Shown here piece after piece: positions 42,206 to 51,277 of a DNA stretch of 64,000 nt. The notes beneath the pieces are model-generated. The model searched no databases and was not told the origin of the DNA. It saw nothing but the letters and a program-made list of their open reading frames with translations. A program made the position numbers and the translations under genes. How positions within the stretch are numbered: position 1 is the first letter of the stretch; each line of letters opens with the position of its first letter. Source of the DNA: an uncultured Mycolicibacterium sp. GTDB taxonomy: Bacteria > Actinomycetota > Actinomycetes > Mycobacteriales > Mycobacteriaceae. The stretch is from positions 124,001 through 188,000 of the forward strand of contig NZ_CALDGS010000094.1 of NCBI RefSeq assembly GCF_937941905.1. Direction: 5' to 3'.

Positions 42206-42332
42206 GATGCTCCTCTTATCGCTCCTGCATGTCAGTCTGGAAGACTCCGGTGCCCCCGCACATCGTGACCGCACCGGAAATGTCGGTCACCCGTTGGAGG
42301 AATTACCAGCCGGGTCGAAGACCCGAATCGGC

Positions 42333-43778
42333 CTACTCCGAACCGTGTTTGATCATGACATGCTTGATCTGCGTGTACTCGTCGAGCGCATGCGTGGACA
42401 GCTCCTTGCCGTAACCCGACTCTCCGAAGCCGCCGAACGGCATCTCACTGACCGTCGGGAAATGCTGGTTGATCCAAACCGTTCCGAACCGCAAATCCCG
42501 ACTGAACCGCATGGCCCGGTCGAGATCGGTGGTCCAGACACTGGCCGCGAGCCCATAGGACACGTCATTGGCCATTCGCAGCATCGACTCGTCGTCCGTG
42601 ACGCGCTGAATCGTGGCGACCGGACCGAACACCTCGCACTGGACGATCTCCGAATCCTGGGCGACCTCTGTGATCACCGTCGGCGGATAGAAGAACCCCG
42701 CACCGTCGACGGGGGCACCGCCGGTGAGCACCCGGGCACCATCCGCCCGGGCACGTTCGACAAATCCGTGGACCCGGTCTCGATGGGCGGCCGAGATCAC
42801 CGGCCCCATCTCGGCTTCGGGATCGCTCGGTGGCCCGACCTTGATCGCGGCGGCGGCCTCACAGTACGCAGCCACGAAGTCGTCGTAGACATCGTCCTGC
42901 ACGATGACTCGACAAGCCGCACAACAGTCCTGCCCAGCGTTGGTGAAGGCTGCGGCGACGAGTTCGCGGGCGGCCCTGTCGACATCGTCAACGTCGGCGA
43001 ACACCAGCACGGGGGCCTTACCCCCGAGTTCCAGATGGACCCGTGTCAGGGTGCCGGCCGCCGCAGCCGCCACCGCCTTACCGGTCGCCACCGCTCCGGT
43101 CACCGACACCGTGCGCACGTCAGGATGCTCGACCAACGCCCGCCCGGTGTCGCGGGTACCGAGCACGATATTGAGCACCCCGTCCGGCAGAACGCCGCGG
43201 GCAAGCTCGCCGAACCGGAGCGTGGTCAGCGGTGTCAGTTCGGACGGCTTGAGCACCACGGTGTTTCCCGCAGCCAACGCTGGGGCTACCTTCCACGCCG
43301 CCTCCATCAGCGGAAAGTTCCACGGCGTGATCAACCCGACCACTCCGACCGGTTCCCGCCGAACCAGCGAAGTACTGCCCGGCAGGTACTCACCGGCCCC
43401 CTCGCTCTGCGATGTACGTGCCGCCCCCGCCATGTACTGCAGCACATCCACCACCCCGGCCATCTCCTCGCGAGCCGCCGCCATCGGCTTGCCCACGTTT
43501 CTGGACTCCAGAGCTGCCAGCTCGTCGGTGTGCGCCTGCACCACCGACGCCAGTTCCAACAACGCCGCGGAACGCTCCGCCGGCGTGGTGCGCCGCCAGG
43601 TTTCGAAAGCGGTTCTCGCCGTTCCCACGAACCGTTCGACCTCAGCGGCCTCGGCGCTGCGGAAGACCTCGATCCGCTCGCCCACGGCGGGATCGACCAC
43701 GTCGAAGGTCGATGGGCCGACCGTCTCGGCAGACCAGTAGTCCCGCAAACTCGATGCGGCGTCGACAGGGATTGACAC
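42333..43778 (-). CDS. NAD-dependent aldehyde dehydrogenase, aminobutyraldehyde-type
   Basis: A 481-residue aldehyde dehydrogenase: TPWNFPLMEAAWKVAPALAAGN (Asn154), catalytic base Glu250 in HLELGGKAP, and nucleophile Cys285 in NAGQDCCAACR, with a second Cys beside it. The NAGQDC.AA.R form is usual in gamma-aminobutyraldehyde and betaine aldehyde dehydrogenases. It would oxidise the aldehyde released after amine oxidation. GTG 43778 follows GAGGAAG. It fits between the amine oxidases and the hydrolase/ligase genes of the same cluster. Confidence 0.9.
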   Translation of the reverse strand: MSIPVDAASSLRDYWSAETVGPSTFDVVDPAVGERIEVFRSAEAAEVERFVGTARTAFETWRRTTPAERSAALLELASVVQAHTDELAALESRNVGKPMAAAREEMAGVVDVLQYMAGAARTSQSEGAGEYLPGSTSLVRREPVGVVGLITPWNFPLMEAAWKVAPALAAGNTVVLKPSELTPLTTLRFGELARGVLPDGVLNIVLGTRDTGRALVEHPDVRTVSVTGAVATGKAVAAAAAGTLTRVHLELGGKAPVLVFADVDDVDRAARELVAAAFTNAGQDCCAACRVIVQDDVYDDFVAAYCEAAAAIKVGPPSDPEAEMGPVISAAHRDRVHGFVERARADGARVLTGGAPVDGAGFFYPPTVITEVAQDSEIVQCEVFGPVATIQRVTDDESMLRMANDVSYGLAASVWTTDLDRAMRFSRDLRFGTVWINQHFPTVSEMPFGGFGESGYGKELSTHALDEYTQIKHVMIKHGSE

Positions 43779-43897
43779 GACTTCCTCACTTCAGGTTTCG
43801 GACTCAGCGAGTCACCGGAAAACGCCGTGGATGCCCTCACCCACCCGGTGAGCGGGGCGGCGAGCTGGAGCCGTCCGCCGGTGAACCGGGCCGGTTC

Positions 43898-44338
43898 TCA
43901 CGTTTCCCCCGCTGCGGAACATGTCGAGGCGTCCTCGTGGTCGGCACCGGCCCGCAACGCCTCGGCCACCGCGGTCGGCAGCGGCCGCGACTTCGCGTTC
44001 GTCACGTCGACGTTGACGTAGACGATGTTCACCTCGGCGATCTCCGCTCCGTCGCGGGTGATCCGCGTGAGCAGCGAAAAACTGGAGTTCCCAACCCGGG
44101 TACAGGTCACGTCGACATCGAGAACGTCCTCGAATCGTGCCGGTGCACGAAAATCGATCGTCGCCTGGGCCAGCGACGGATCCACGCCGGCCGCCAGCAG
44201 TTTCGGATACGGCCAGCCGATCGAGCGCACGAACTCGGTCAGCCCGACGTCGGCGATCTCCAGATAGCGGCTGTTGAACAGGAAGCCTTGCTGGTCGGTC
44301 TCGTGGTAACGGACGCGGTGGCGCAGCACGACCGCCAT
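43898..44338 (-). CDS. Hot-dog acyl-CoA thioesterase (4-hydroxybenzoyl-CoA thioesterase type)
   Basis: A 146-residue YbgC/4HBT-type thioesterase with the active-site Asp15 block RYHETDQQGFLFNSRYLE. It hydrolyses an acyl-CoA to the free acid. ATG 44338 shares a base with the TGA of the upstream hydrolase gene. A broken relative lies at 27695-27960. Confidence 0.88.
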   Translation of the reverse strand: MAVVLRHRVRYHETDQQGFLFNSRYLEIADVGLTEFVRSIGWPYPKLLAAGVDPSLAQATIDFRAPARFEDVLDVDVTCTRVGNSSFSLLTRITRDGAEIAEVNIVYVNVDVTNAKSRPLPTAVAEALRAGADHEDASTCSAAGET

Positions 44339-45237
44339 CAGAACTCCGCTTCGGCACGAAGTTTGGCGAACAGGTCCGTGCGGCGCAGCGCCAGCCCCGG
44401 TGCCTCCGGCTGGGCCCGGGATGCGGTCAGCAGGTCGTGGTCGAGCTCGGCAACCACGAGGTCCTCACCCTTGGCCGCCGAGATGGCCAGCAGGCCGTCG
44501 TTGATGCCGATGGTCTTGTCCACGGGCGTGCTGATCAGCGCCTGCCCGACGGCGTGCAGCGGTGCATCCTCGGGCAGTCCGCTGCTGCCGACCAATGGCG
44601 ACATCACCACGTAGAGCTGGTTCTCGATGGCTCGGGCCTGACAGCCGATCCGGACTCGGTGAACGCCGCGTCTGTTCCAGGTCAGCGACGGGCAGATGAC
44701 GAGGTCGACACCACGTGATACCAGGTATCGCGACAGTTCCGGGAACTGGATGTCGGCGCAGATCAACACGCCGGCGGTGAACGGGCCGATGCGGGTGACC
44801 AGCAGCTCGTCACCGCCCCGGGCACCCATGGCGTGCTCCGGCGGTGTCAGGTGGATCTTGTCTTGGGTCTCGACCCGGCCGTCCGGGTGCGCGACGATCG
44901 CGGTGTTTCGCAATGACCCGTCGTCGGCGATGCGGTTGTGGCTACCACCAACCACAACCAGATTGTGTTTGGCAGCAAGATATTTCACCCCGTCCGCGAT
45001 GGCGTCGAACTGCGGCGCGAGCACGTCGCGGTAATCCACCGGTACCGTTGCGCCCGTCACCGCGTGATCGGTGATCGCCGCGAGCAGCCCGGTGCTGGCG
45101 AATTCCGGCAACACCACCAGTTCCGCCCCCGCCGACGCAGCCCTGCCGATGAACGCATCCATGTGTGAAAGCAGGTCATCCAGGCTGGGTTCGGCACGAA
45201 GTCCGAAATTTGTGGTGGCGACCTTCAGCGTCGACAT
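44338..45237 (-). CDS. Carbon-nitrogen hydrolase (nitrilase superfamily amidase)
   Basis: A 299-residue nitrilase-superfamily enzyme with the complete triad: Glu45 (VVLPEFAS), Lys127 (TQDKIHLTPPE) and Cys160 (GVLICADIQFPE). It would hydrolyse an amide or N-carbamoyl bond, releasing ammonia or an amine. It starts three bases after the ligase stop and is fused by stop-start overlap to the thioesterase, so the three act together. Confidence 0.9.
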   Translation of the reverse strand: MSTLKVATTNFGLRAEPSLDDLLSHMDAFIGRAASAGAELVVLPEFASTGLLAAITDHAVTGATVPVDYRDVLAPQFDAIADGVKYLAAKHNLVVVGGSHNRIADDGSLRNTAIVAHPDGRVETQDKIHLTPPEHAMGARGGDELLVTRIGPFTAGVLICADIQFPELSRYLVSRGVDLVICPSLTWNRRGVHRVRIGCQARAIENQLYVVMSPLVGSSGLPEDAPLHAVGQALISTPVDKTIGINDGLLAISAAKGEDLVVAELDHDLLTASRAQPEAPGLALRRTDLFAKLRAEAEF

Positions 45238-45240
45238 GGC

Positions 45241-46770
45241 TCAGGCCCCCTGTGACTGCAGGAGTTCGGCGACCGCGCGGCGGTCCACCTTGTCGGTGCG
45301 TGGATTGAGGGGCAGTGCGTCGATGACCCGGTAGACGGTGGGCACCTTGAACGCCGCCAGTCGTTCGGCTGCGAATGCCCGCACGGCGTCGGTATCGATG
45401 TCGGTGTCGGCCGGAACCACGGCGGCGGCGACCTGCTGACCGTAGATCTCGTCCGGCAGTCCCACCACGCACACATCGTGCACCGAGGAGTGCTCGCGCA
45501 GCACCCGCTCCACCTCTGCCGGGGACACGTTGCTGCCTCCCCGGATGATCATGTCCGAAACCCGGCCAACCACATAGACGTAGCCGTCGGCATCGATCCG
45601 GATGAGATCTTTGGTGCGGTACCAGCCGTCGGCGGTGAGCGCCTTGCGGGTCTGCTCCTCGTCGTTCCAGTAGCCGAGCATCAGCCCGGGTCCGCTGGTC
45701 CAGGCCTCCCCCACTTCGCCCGGCGGCACGTCGTTGCCGTCGGCGTCGACGACCCTGACCGACGATCCCGGCACCACCTTGCCGGCCGAGCCGTGCACCG
45801 GCTGTGGATCCAGCACCGGGTCGTAGGTGACGAACGGGAAACACTCACTGGCACAGAAGTTGTCGTAGACCGGACAACCGGTGAGCGCCTGCCACCTGCC
45901 GAAGGCGACCTCGTTGCGCGGTTCACCGCCGGAGACACAGAACCGTAGCGAGGACAGGTCAAGCTTGTCGGCCAGCGATTCGAGGTGGGCGACCAGCTTG
46001 GTGAACATCGTCGTCACTCCGGGCAGCATCGTGGCCCGGTGGCGGGTGATGGCGTCGATGATCAATTCCGGTCGGCTGCGCCGCAGCGTGATGACCGTCC
46101 CGCCCCGCAGCAGCGTGGTCATCGAGGTGCTGGCCAGGCCGAACAGCCAGGCCATTGGCAGCGCCACGATCGTGCGGTCCTCGGCGGTCATGCGCCAGGT
46201 CCGCCCGAAGACCTCGGCGGCGTTGCACACCGCCGACTCGGAGATCATGATCGCCTTGGGCCGGCTGGTGGTACCCGACGAGTAGCAGATCAGATGCAGC
46301 GGTTCGCGCAGGCCGTCGGGATTGGGCCGCCGCCCGGATCGGACCTCGGTGGCTTCGAACGCGCCATCGATTACCGCCACCGGCAGCTCATCGCAGACCG
46401 CCGCACGCACAGCCGCCTCCGTCCGGGTGTCGGCGAGCGCGAGCACCGGGTCGGCGTCGGCAAGACAGAACCCCAGGTCGGCCACCGGCGCGGAGGGATA
46501 GATCGTCACCAGCACGGCACCCGCCCGCCACACCGCGAACGCGCTGACCAGGAAGTACCCGGAATTCTCGGCGACCAGCGCGATGCGGTCACCGGGGCGC
46601 ACGCCGGCGTCGACGAGCCGCTGCGCACGCCGGTCGATCTCCGTGACGAGTTCGGCGTAGGTGAAACTTGCCTGCTCGTCGCTGATCGCCGTGCAGTCCG
46701 CGCGGACGGCGGCGACATCCCGCAGTTCGGCCAGGAACCGGCCGGGTGGGACATGTTCGATGGCGGTCAC
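45241..46770 (-). CDS. AMP-forming acyl-CoA ligase
   Basis: A 509-residue ANL-family enzyme. The phosphate loop is YSSGTTSRPKAI, the adenylate motif DNFCASE, the hinge Asp in GWYRTKDLIRIDADGYVYVVGR, and the C-terminal catalytic Lys in LPLNPRTDKVDRR. It activates a carboxylic acid through an acyl-AMP to its CoA thioester. GTG 46770 has a G-rich site before it; ATG 46833 upstream would overlap the preceding gene. Acid substrate unknown, presumably the product of the aldehyde dehydrogenase or amidase. Confidence 0.88.
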   Translation of the reverse strand: MTAIEHVPPGRFLAELRDVAAVRADCTAISDEQASFTYAELVTEIDRRAQRLVDAGVRPGDRIALVAENSGYFLVSAFAVWRAGAVLVTIYPSAPVADLGFCLADADPVLALADTRTEAAVRAAVCDELPVAVIDGAFEATEVRSGRRPNPDGLREPLHLICYSSGTTSRPKAIMISESAVCNAAEVFGRTWRMTAEDRTIVALPMAWLFGLASTSMTTLLRGGTVITLRRSRPELIIDAITRHRATMLPGVTTMFTKLVAHLESLADKLDLSSLRFCVSGGEPRNEVAFGRWQALTGCPVYDNFCASECFPFVTYDPVLDPQPVHGSAGKVVPGSSVRVVDADGNDVPPGEVGEAWTSGPGLMLGYWNDEEQTRKALTADGWYRTKDLIRIDADGYVYVVGRVSDMIIRGGSNVSPAEVERVLREHSSVHDVCVVGLPDEIYGQQVAAAVVPADTDIDTDAVRAFAAERLAAFKVPTVYRVIDALPLNPRTDKVDRRAVAELLQSQGA

Positions 46771-46798
46771 TTCGAACCCCGCTTCCCGGATGTTGCGG

Positions 46799-47665
46799 TC
46801 AGGCCGTGGTCGCCGCGTTCGGAGCAGCGGCATAGCCGATCTCGGCCGGCCAGCCCGCGGCGGCCAGGTCGGCGGCCAGATCGCGGCGAGGCACGTCGTA
46901 GTCGACCGTCTCGCGCGGGACGAGTCGCCCCACCCTACCCGAGGCGAGCTCCTCTGACATGTGTGCGATGACCCCGGGGATGGTGCCGAGAATGGCCAGC
47001 GCGGTCGATTCCTCGGGGGTGAAGCCCATGGCGACGGTGATCGCCGCCATCATCGCCACGTCGTTGATCGGGAAGTGCTCACGACCCGGCTGCTTGGTGA
47101 AGGCGCGGTGCACGGCCTCGTACAGCTCGACCTGCTCGCTCCACAGCCCGTTTTCGATCGCGATCTTCTTCAGGATCTGCGCGCGCGGGTCGGTGTAGCG
47201 GAACACCGGGTGCCCGAACCCGGGGATGCGCTGTTTGCCGGCCCGCGCCTCGGCGACCACCTGTTCGGCAAAGGCGTCCATGTCGGTGGCGCCGGAGGCC
47301 TTGAACCGCGCGTAGGTGTCGATGATGTACCGTGCGGTGTTCTCGGTGGCCAGGCCGTAGTCGCCGGCCGACAGCGCGGCGGCGGCCAGGCCGGCCTGCA
47401 CGTGCGGGTTGCAGGACACGACGTAGCGCGCGGCGGCGGTGCCGGACTTCTCCAGGCCGTAGTCGAGCACCCCGGTCAGCACCGCGTCGAGGACCCGGGC
47501 CTCCTGCGGGCTCGGCAGCCGGCCCTTGATCAGCAGGAAGGTCATCGCCGTGAACGGCAGGCCGATCAGGTCGTCGAGCCTGTACCCGCGGATGTAGACC
47601 GTCTCGGGGGTGATCTCGCTGACTTCAGTGTGCCAGTAGCGTTCGGTCGCCTCGCGTTCCGCCAT
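46799..47665 (-). CDS. Short citrate-synthase-fold protein, citryl-CoA lyase type
   Basis: A 288-residue protein, well short of bacterial citrate synthases (about 370-430), resembling the citryl-CoA lyase / ATP-citrate-lyase C-domain group. The IPGFGHPVFRYTDPRAQIL block keeps the active-site His and the DPRA motif, and an Asp lies in FPINDVAMM. The usual HGGA block is replaced by DYGLATENTA. It could cleave or form a citryl- or 2-methylcitryl-like CoA ester. First gene of the operon reaching to 41714; GGAAG precedes ATG 47665. Its GC is closer to the backbone than the rest of the island. Confidence 0.75.
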   Translation of the reverse strand: MAEREATERYWHTEVSEITPETVYIRGYRLDDLIGLPFTAMTFLLIKGRLPSPQEARVLDAVLTGVLDYGLEKSGTAAARYVVSCNPHVQAGLAAAALSAGDYGLATENTARYIIDTYARFKASGATDMDAFAEQVVAEARAGKQRIPGFGHPVFRYTDPRAQILKKIAIENGLWSEQVELYEAVHRAFTKQPGREHFPINDVAMMAAITVAMGFTPEESTALAILGTIPGVIAHMSEELASGRVGRLVPRETVDYDVPRRDLAADLAAAGWPAEIGYAAAPNAATTA

Positions 47666-47810
47666 CAATCCACTTCCGTGCAGGGGTCCGGCAATTACGG
47701 CTCCGACGATAGGTGCGCACCCGAGCGAACACCGTCGGCACATTTCCGAAGAATCCGACCCATGCTTGGACCGGTTACGAAGCGACGGCTCATCCCGCAC
47801 GCCGAGCGGC

Positions 47811-47933
47811 GCGTCTGCACCGAGACACGCCGTACGTCGCTAGGCGTTCTGCGGTCGCCCGCACGACACCGAGCGACCGCTGACGCCCGCCGACGCACGG
47901 CGTGTCGGCGTACAGACACGGTCGCTCGCGGGG
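47811..47933 (-). repeat. Long hairpin repeat downstream of lepA, containing 36-bp copy 2
   Basis: Arms 47824-47858 and 47873-47906 are imperfectly complementary (about 29 of 35 positions), each containing GACACGCCGT.CGTCG and GCGGTCGC, giving a hairpin of roughly 85 bases that may extend outward. The right end (47898-47933, minus) matches the repeat at 27491. It begins 25 bases after the lepA stop and may double as its terminator. Confidence 0.6.
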
Positions 47934-47958
47934 AACGGAGGGGTGGCGGCGGGGCGCC

Positions 47959-49884
47959 CTACTTCTTGTTGGCGGGCTTGTCCCCGGCGGCGTCGGTGGA
48001 CAGCGCGGCGACGAAGGCCTCCTGCGGGACGTCGACCCGGCCGATGGTCTTCATCCGCTTCTTGCCTTCCTTCTGCTTCTCGAGCAGCTTGCGCTTGCGG
48101 GTGATGTCACCGCCGTAGCACTTGGCCAGCACGTCCTTGCGCAGCGCCCGGATGTTCTCGCGGGCAATGATCTTCGAGCCGATCGCGGCCTGCACCGGCA
48201 CCTCGAACTGCTGGCGCGGGATGAGCTCCTTGAGCTTGGTGGTCATCTTGTTGCCGTAGGTGTAGGCCGCGTCCTTGTGCACGATCGCGCTGAACGCGTC
48301 CACCGGCTCGCCCTGCAGCAGGATGTCGACCTTGACCAGCTGCGACTCGCGCTCGCCGGCCTCCTCGTAGTCGAGGCTGGCGTAGCCGCGGGTGCGCGAC
48401 TTCAGCGAGTCGAAGAAGTCGAAGATGATCTCGCCGAGCGGCATGATGTAGCGCATCTCGACCCGCTCCGGCGACAGGTAGTCCATGCCCTGCAGGTCGC
48501 CGCGGCGGGACTGGCACAGCTCCATGATCGAGCCGATGAACTCGCTCGGCGCGATGATCGTGGTCTTGACCACCGGCTCGTAGACGGTGCGGATCTTGCC
48601 GGTCGGCCAGTCCGACGGGTTGGTGACGATCTTCTCGGTGCCGTCGTCCTGGATCACCCGGTACACCACGTTGGGGGCGGTGGAGATCAGGTCGAGGTTG
48701 AACTCCCGCTCCAGCCGCTCCCGGGTGATCTCCATGTGCAGCAGGCCGAGGAACCCGCACCGGAAGCCGAAGCCCAGGGCCGCCGAGGTCTCCGGCTCGA
48801 AGGTCAGCGCGGCGTCGTTGAGCTGCAGCTTCTCCAGCGCGTCGCGCAGGTCCGGGTAGTCCGAGCCGTCCACCGGGTACAGCCCGGCGTAGACCATCGG
48901 TTTGGGTTCGCGGTAGCCGGTCAGCGGTTCGGCGGCGCCGTTGCGGGCGGTGGTGACGGTGTCGCCGACCTTGGACTGGCGCACGTCCTTCACGCCGGTG
49001 ATGAGGTAGCCCACCTCGCCGACGCCCAGCCCGGCGCACGGCTTGGGCTCCGGCGAGACGATGCCGACCTCGAGCAGTTCGTGGGTGGCGCCGGTGGACA
49101 TCATCGCGATCCGCTCGCGCGGCATGATCTTCCCGTCGACGACGCGGACGTAGGTGACCACGCCGCGGTAGGTGTCGTAGACCGAGTCGAAGATCATCGC
49201 CCGGGTCGGGGCGTCCGGGTCGCCGGTGGGCGGCGGCACCTGGCGGACCACCTCGTCGAGCAGTTCGCGCACCCCCTCGCCGGTCTTGCCGGAGACCCGC
49301 AGCACGTCGGTCGGTTCGCAGCCGATGATGTGGGCGAGTTCGGCCGAGTACCGGTCCGGGTCGGCCGCCGGCAGGTCGATCTTGTTGAGCACCGGGATGA
49401 TGTGCAGGTCCCGGTCCAGCGCCAGGTACAGGTTGGCCAGCGTCTGCGCCTCGATGCCCTGGGCGGCGTCGACGAGCAGGATCGCGCCCTCGCAGGCCTC
49501 CAGGGCGCGCGACACCTCGTAGGTGAAGTCGACGTGGCCGGGGGTGTCGATGAGGTGCAGCACGTACTGCTGCCCGTCGACCTCCCACGGCAGCCGCACG
49601 TTCTGGGCCTTGATCGTGATGCCGCGTTCCCGCTCGATGTCCATGCGGTCCAGGTACTGGTCCCGCATCGAGCGTTCGTCGACCACGCCGGTGAGCTGCA
49701 GCATCCGGTCCGCCAGGGTCGACTTGCCGTGGTCGATGTGGGCGATGATGCAGAAGTTCCGGATCTGCGCCGGCGGGGTGAACGTCTTGTCGGCGAAGCT
49801 GCTGATGGGAATCTCCTGGTGACGCGGTGTCCGGGAGCGCGTTGTGCGCCCTACCAGGGTATCGAGCACCACGAACCGGGACAC
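47959..49884 (-). CDS. lepA: Elongation factor 4 (LepA)
   Basis: Ribosome-bound translational GTPase of 641 residues. G1 is AHIDHGKST, G2 lies in ERERGITIKAQ, G3 DTPGHVDF and G4 NKIDLP, followed by domains II, III, V and the LepA-specific C-terminal domain. The N-terminal extension (HQEIPISSFADKTF) matches mycobacterial LepA. GTG 49884 is the furthest start; GTG codons four and five residues later are alternatives. Divergent from the PemK-like gene by 35 bases. Backbone gene, as Rv2404c. Confidence 0.96.
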   Translation of the reverse strand: MSRFVVLDTLVGRTTRSRTPRHQEIPISSFADKTFTPPAQIRNFCIIAHIDHGKSTLADRMLQLTGVVDERSMRDQYLDRMDIERERGITIKAQNVRLPWEVDGQQYVLHLIDTPGHVDFTYEVSRALEACEGAILLVDAAQGIEAQTLANLYLALDRDLHIIPVLNKIDLPAADPDRYSAELAHIIGCEPTDVLRVSGKTGEGVRELLDEVVRQVPPPTGDPDAPTRAMIFDSVYDTYRGVVTYVRVVDGKIMPRERIAMMSTGATHELLEVGIVSPEPKPCAGLGVGEVGYLITGVKDVRQSKVGDTVTTARNGAAEPLTGYREPKPMVYAGLYPVDGSDYPDLRDALEKLQLNDAALTFEPETSAALGFGFRCGFLGLLHMEITRERLEREFNLDLISTAPNVVYRVIQDDGTEKIVTNPSDWPTGKIRTVYEPVVKTTIIAPSEFIGSIMELCQSRRGDLQGMDYLSPERVEMRYIMPLGEIIFDFFDSLKSRTRGYASLDYEEAGERESQLVKVDILLQGEPVDAFSAIVHKDAAYTYGNKMTTKLKELIPRQQFEVPVQAAIGSKIIARENIRALRKDVLAKCYGGDITRKRKLLEKQKEGKKRMKTIGRVDVPQEAFVAALSTDAAGDKPANKK

Positions 49885-49919
49885 AATCGCCGTCGCCGTC
49901 GCTCCCCTATGCTCGCACT

Positions 49920-50528
49920 ATGGCGTCGCAGTGGAAGGCCGTCGGCCGCTTCGCGGGGCACCTGGTGTTCAACGAGGCGCCCCGGCTGCTGCGTCAGCTG
50001 CAGCGGCCGGGATCCGCTCCGCGCACCCTCGGCGAGGGACTGCGCATGGGCATCGACGCCGGCCTGTCGGCGCTGGCCCAGGCCGCCGCCCGCCCCGCGC
50101 CCGAGGTCGCGCTGCCGCCGGGCCGGCCGGTCACCCACCGCAGCGTGCCCACCGCGCGCCGGGCCCGGCGCGTCGTCTACGCACCGGACCTCGACGGCCG
50201 GGCCGACCCGGGCGAGATCGTCTGGACCTGGGTGGCCTACGAGGACGACCCGACCCAGGGCAAGGACCGCCCGGTGCTGGTCGTCGGCCGCGACGGCGAC
50301 ACGCTGCTCGGGCTGATGCTGTCGAGCAAACAGCACCGCAACGACGACGCCGACTGGGTCGGCATCGGCAGCGGCCCGTGGGACTTCGACGGGCGGCCCA
50401 GCTGGGTGCGGCTGGACCGGGTGCTCGATGTGCCCGAGGAGGGCATCCGCCGCGAGGGCGCGATCCTGGACCGCGAGCGGTTCGAGCTGGTCGCGGCCCG
50501 GCTGCGCCGCGACTACGCCTGGATCTGA
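49920..50528 (+). CDS. PemK/MazF-like family protein (Rv2405 type)
   Basis: A 202-residue protein whose C-terminal 110 residues resemble the PemK/MazF barrel (GEIVWTWVAYEDDPTQGKDRPVLVVGR, then DRVLDVPEEGIRREGAILDRERFELV). The N-terminal 90 residues are a helical extension not found in the toxins, and no antitoxin gene adjoins, so a toxin role is doubtful. ATG 49920. It overlaps the end of the convergent ABC ATPase gene by 16 bases. Confidence 0.75.
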   Translation: MASQWKAVGRFAGHLVFNEAPRLLRQLQRPGSAPRTLGEGLRMGIDAGLSALAQAAARPAPEVALPPGRPVTHRSVPTARRARRVVYAPDLDGRADPGEIVWTWVAYEDDPTQGKDRPVLVVGRDGDTLLGLMLSSKQHRNDDADWVGIGSGPWDFDGRPSWVRLDRVLDVPEEGIRREGAILDRERFELVAARLRRDYAWI

Positions 50529-51277
50529 CCGAGGAAACGCACGTACGGCCCGCTGTCATCGTGGTGGATGCGGCAACGCACCCCGTACACGTCGGCGACG
50601 AGCTGCTCGGTCAACACCGCCACGGGCGGCCCGGCCGCGACGACCCGACCACCGGCAAGCACCACCACCTCGTCGCAGAACATCGCCGCGAGGTTGAGGT
50701 CGTGCAATGCCACGATCGCGGTCACGTCCAACCGACGTATCAGCGCCAGCACCTCCAACTGGTGTGCCGGGTCGAGGTGATTTGTCGGTTCGTCGGCCAG
50801 CAGCACCGCCGGTTGCTGTGCCAGCGCCCTGGCGATCTGCACCCGCTGACGTTCCCCGCCGGACAAGGTGTGCCAGTACCGATCGGCCAGTCCGGACAGT
50901 CCGGTGGCAACGAGTGCCTCACGCACCACCGCCCGGCCGTCCCGATCGCCACCGAGCGGGCCCGAGTACGGCGTCCTGCCGAGCGACACCACGTCGCGCA
51001 CGGTCAGGTGCAGATCCGTTTCGGCGTGCTGGGCGACAAGCGCGATCCGCCGAGCCACCGTTCGACGTGGCAGCAACGCCACGGCGTGACCGTCGACGGT
51101 GACCGATCCCACGTCGGGGCGGTCCAGCCCCGCCAACAAGCGCATCAGGGAGGATTTTCCCGAACCGTTCGGGCCGAGCAGTCCGACGGTGCTTCCCGGC
51201 GCCGGCTGCAGGGTTACCCCCGCGAGGACGAGCCGACCCGACCGGGTCCAGCGCACCGAATCCGCGGTGAGGCTCAC
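50513..51277 (-). CDS. ABC importer ATPase, BtuD/FecE type
   Basis: A 254-residue ATPase with Walker A GPNGSGKSS, signature LSGGERQRV and Walker B LLADEPTNHLD, the FecE/BtuD form. GTG 51277 overlaps the permease stop (GTGA). Last gene of the riboswitch-led operon. The cobalamin riboswitch upstream makes corrinoid uptake the likely function. Confidence 0.87.
   Translation of the reverse strand: MSLTADSVRWTRSGRLVLAGVTLQPAPGSTVGLLGPNGSGKSSLMRLLAGLDRPDVGSVTVDGHAVALLPRRTVARRIALVAQHAETDLHLTVRDVVSLGRTPYSGPLGGDRDGRAVVREALVATGLSGLADRYWHTLSGGERQRVQIARALAQQPAVLLADEPTNHLDPAHQLEVLALIRRLDVTAIVALHDLNLAAMFCDEVVVLAGGRVVAAGPPVAVLTEQLVADVYGVRCRIHHDDSGPYVRFLGQIQA

Noticed and set aside
49920..50528. PemK-like gene as a toxin of a toxin-antitoxin pair
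   Set aside because: No small antitoxin gene on either side and a long N-terminal extension; kept as a PemK-like protein only.
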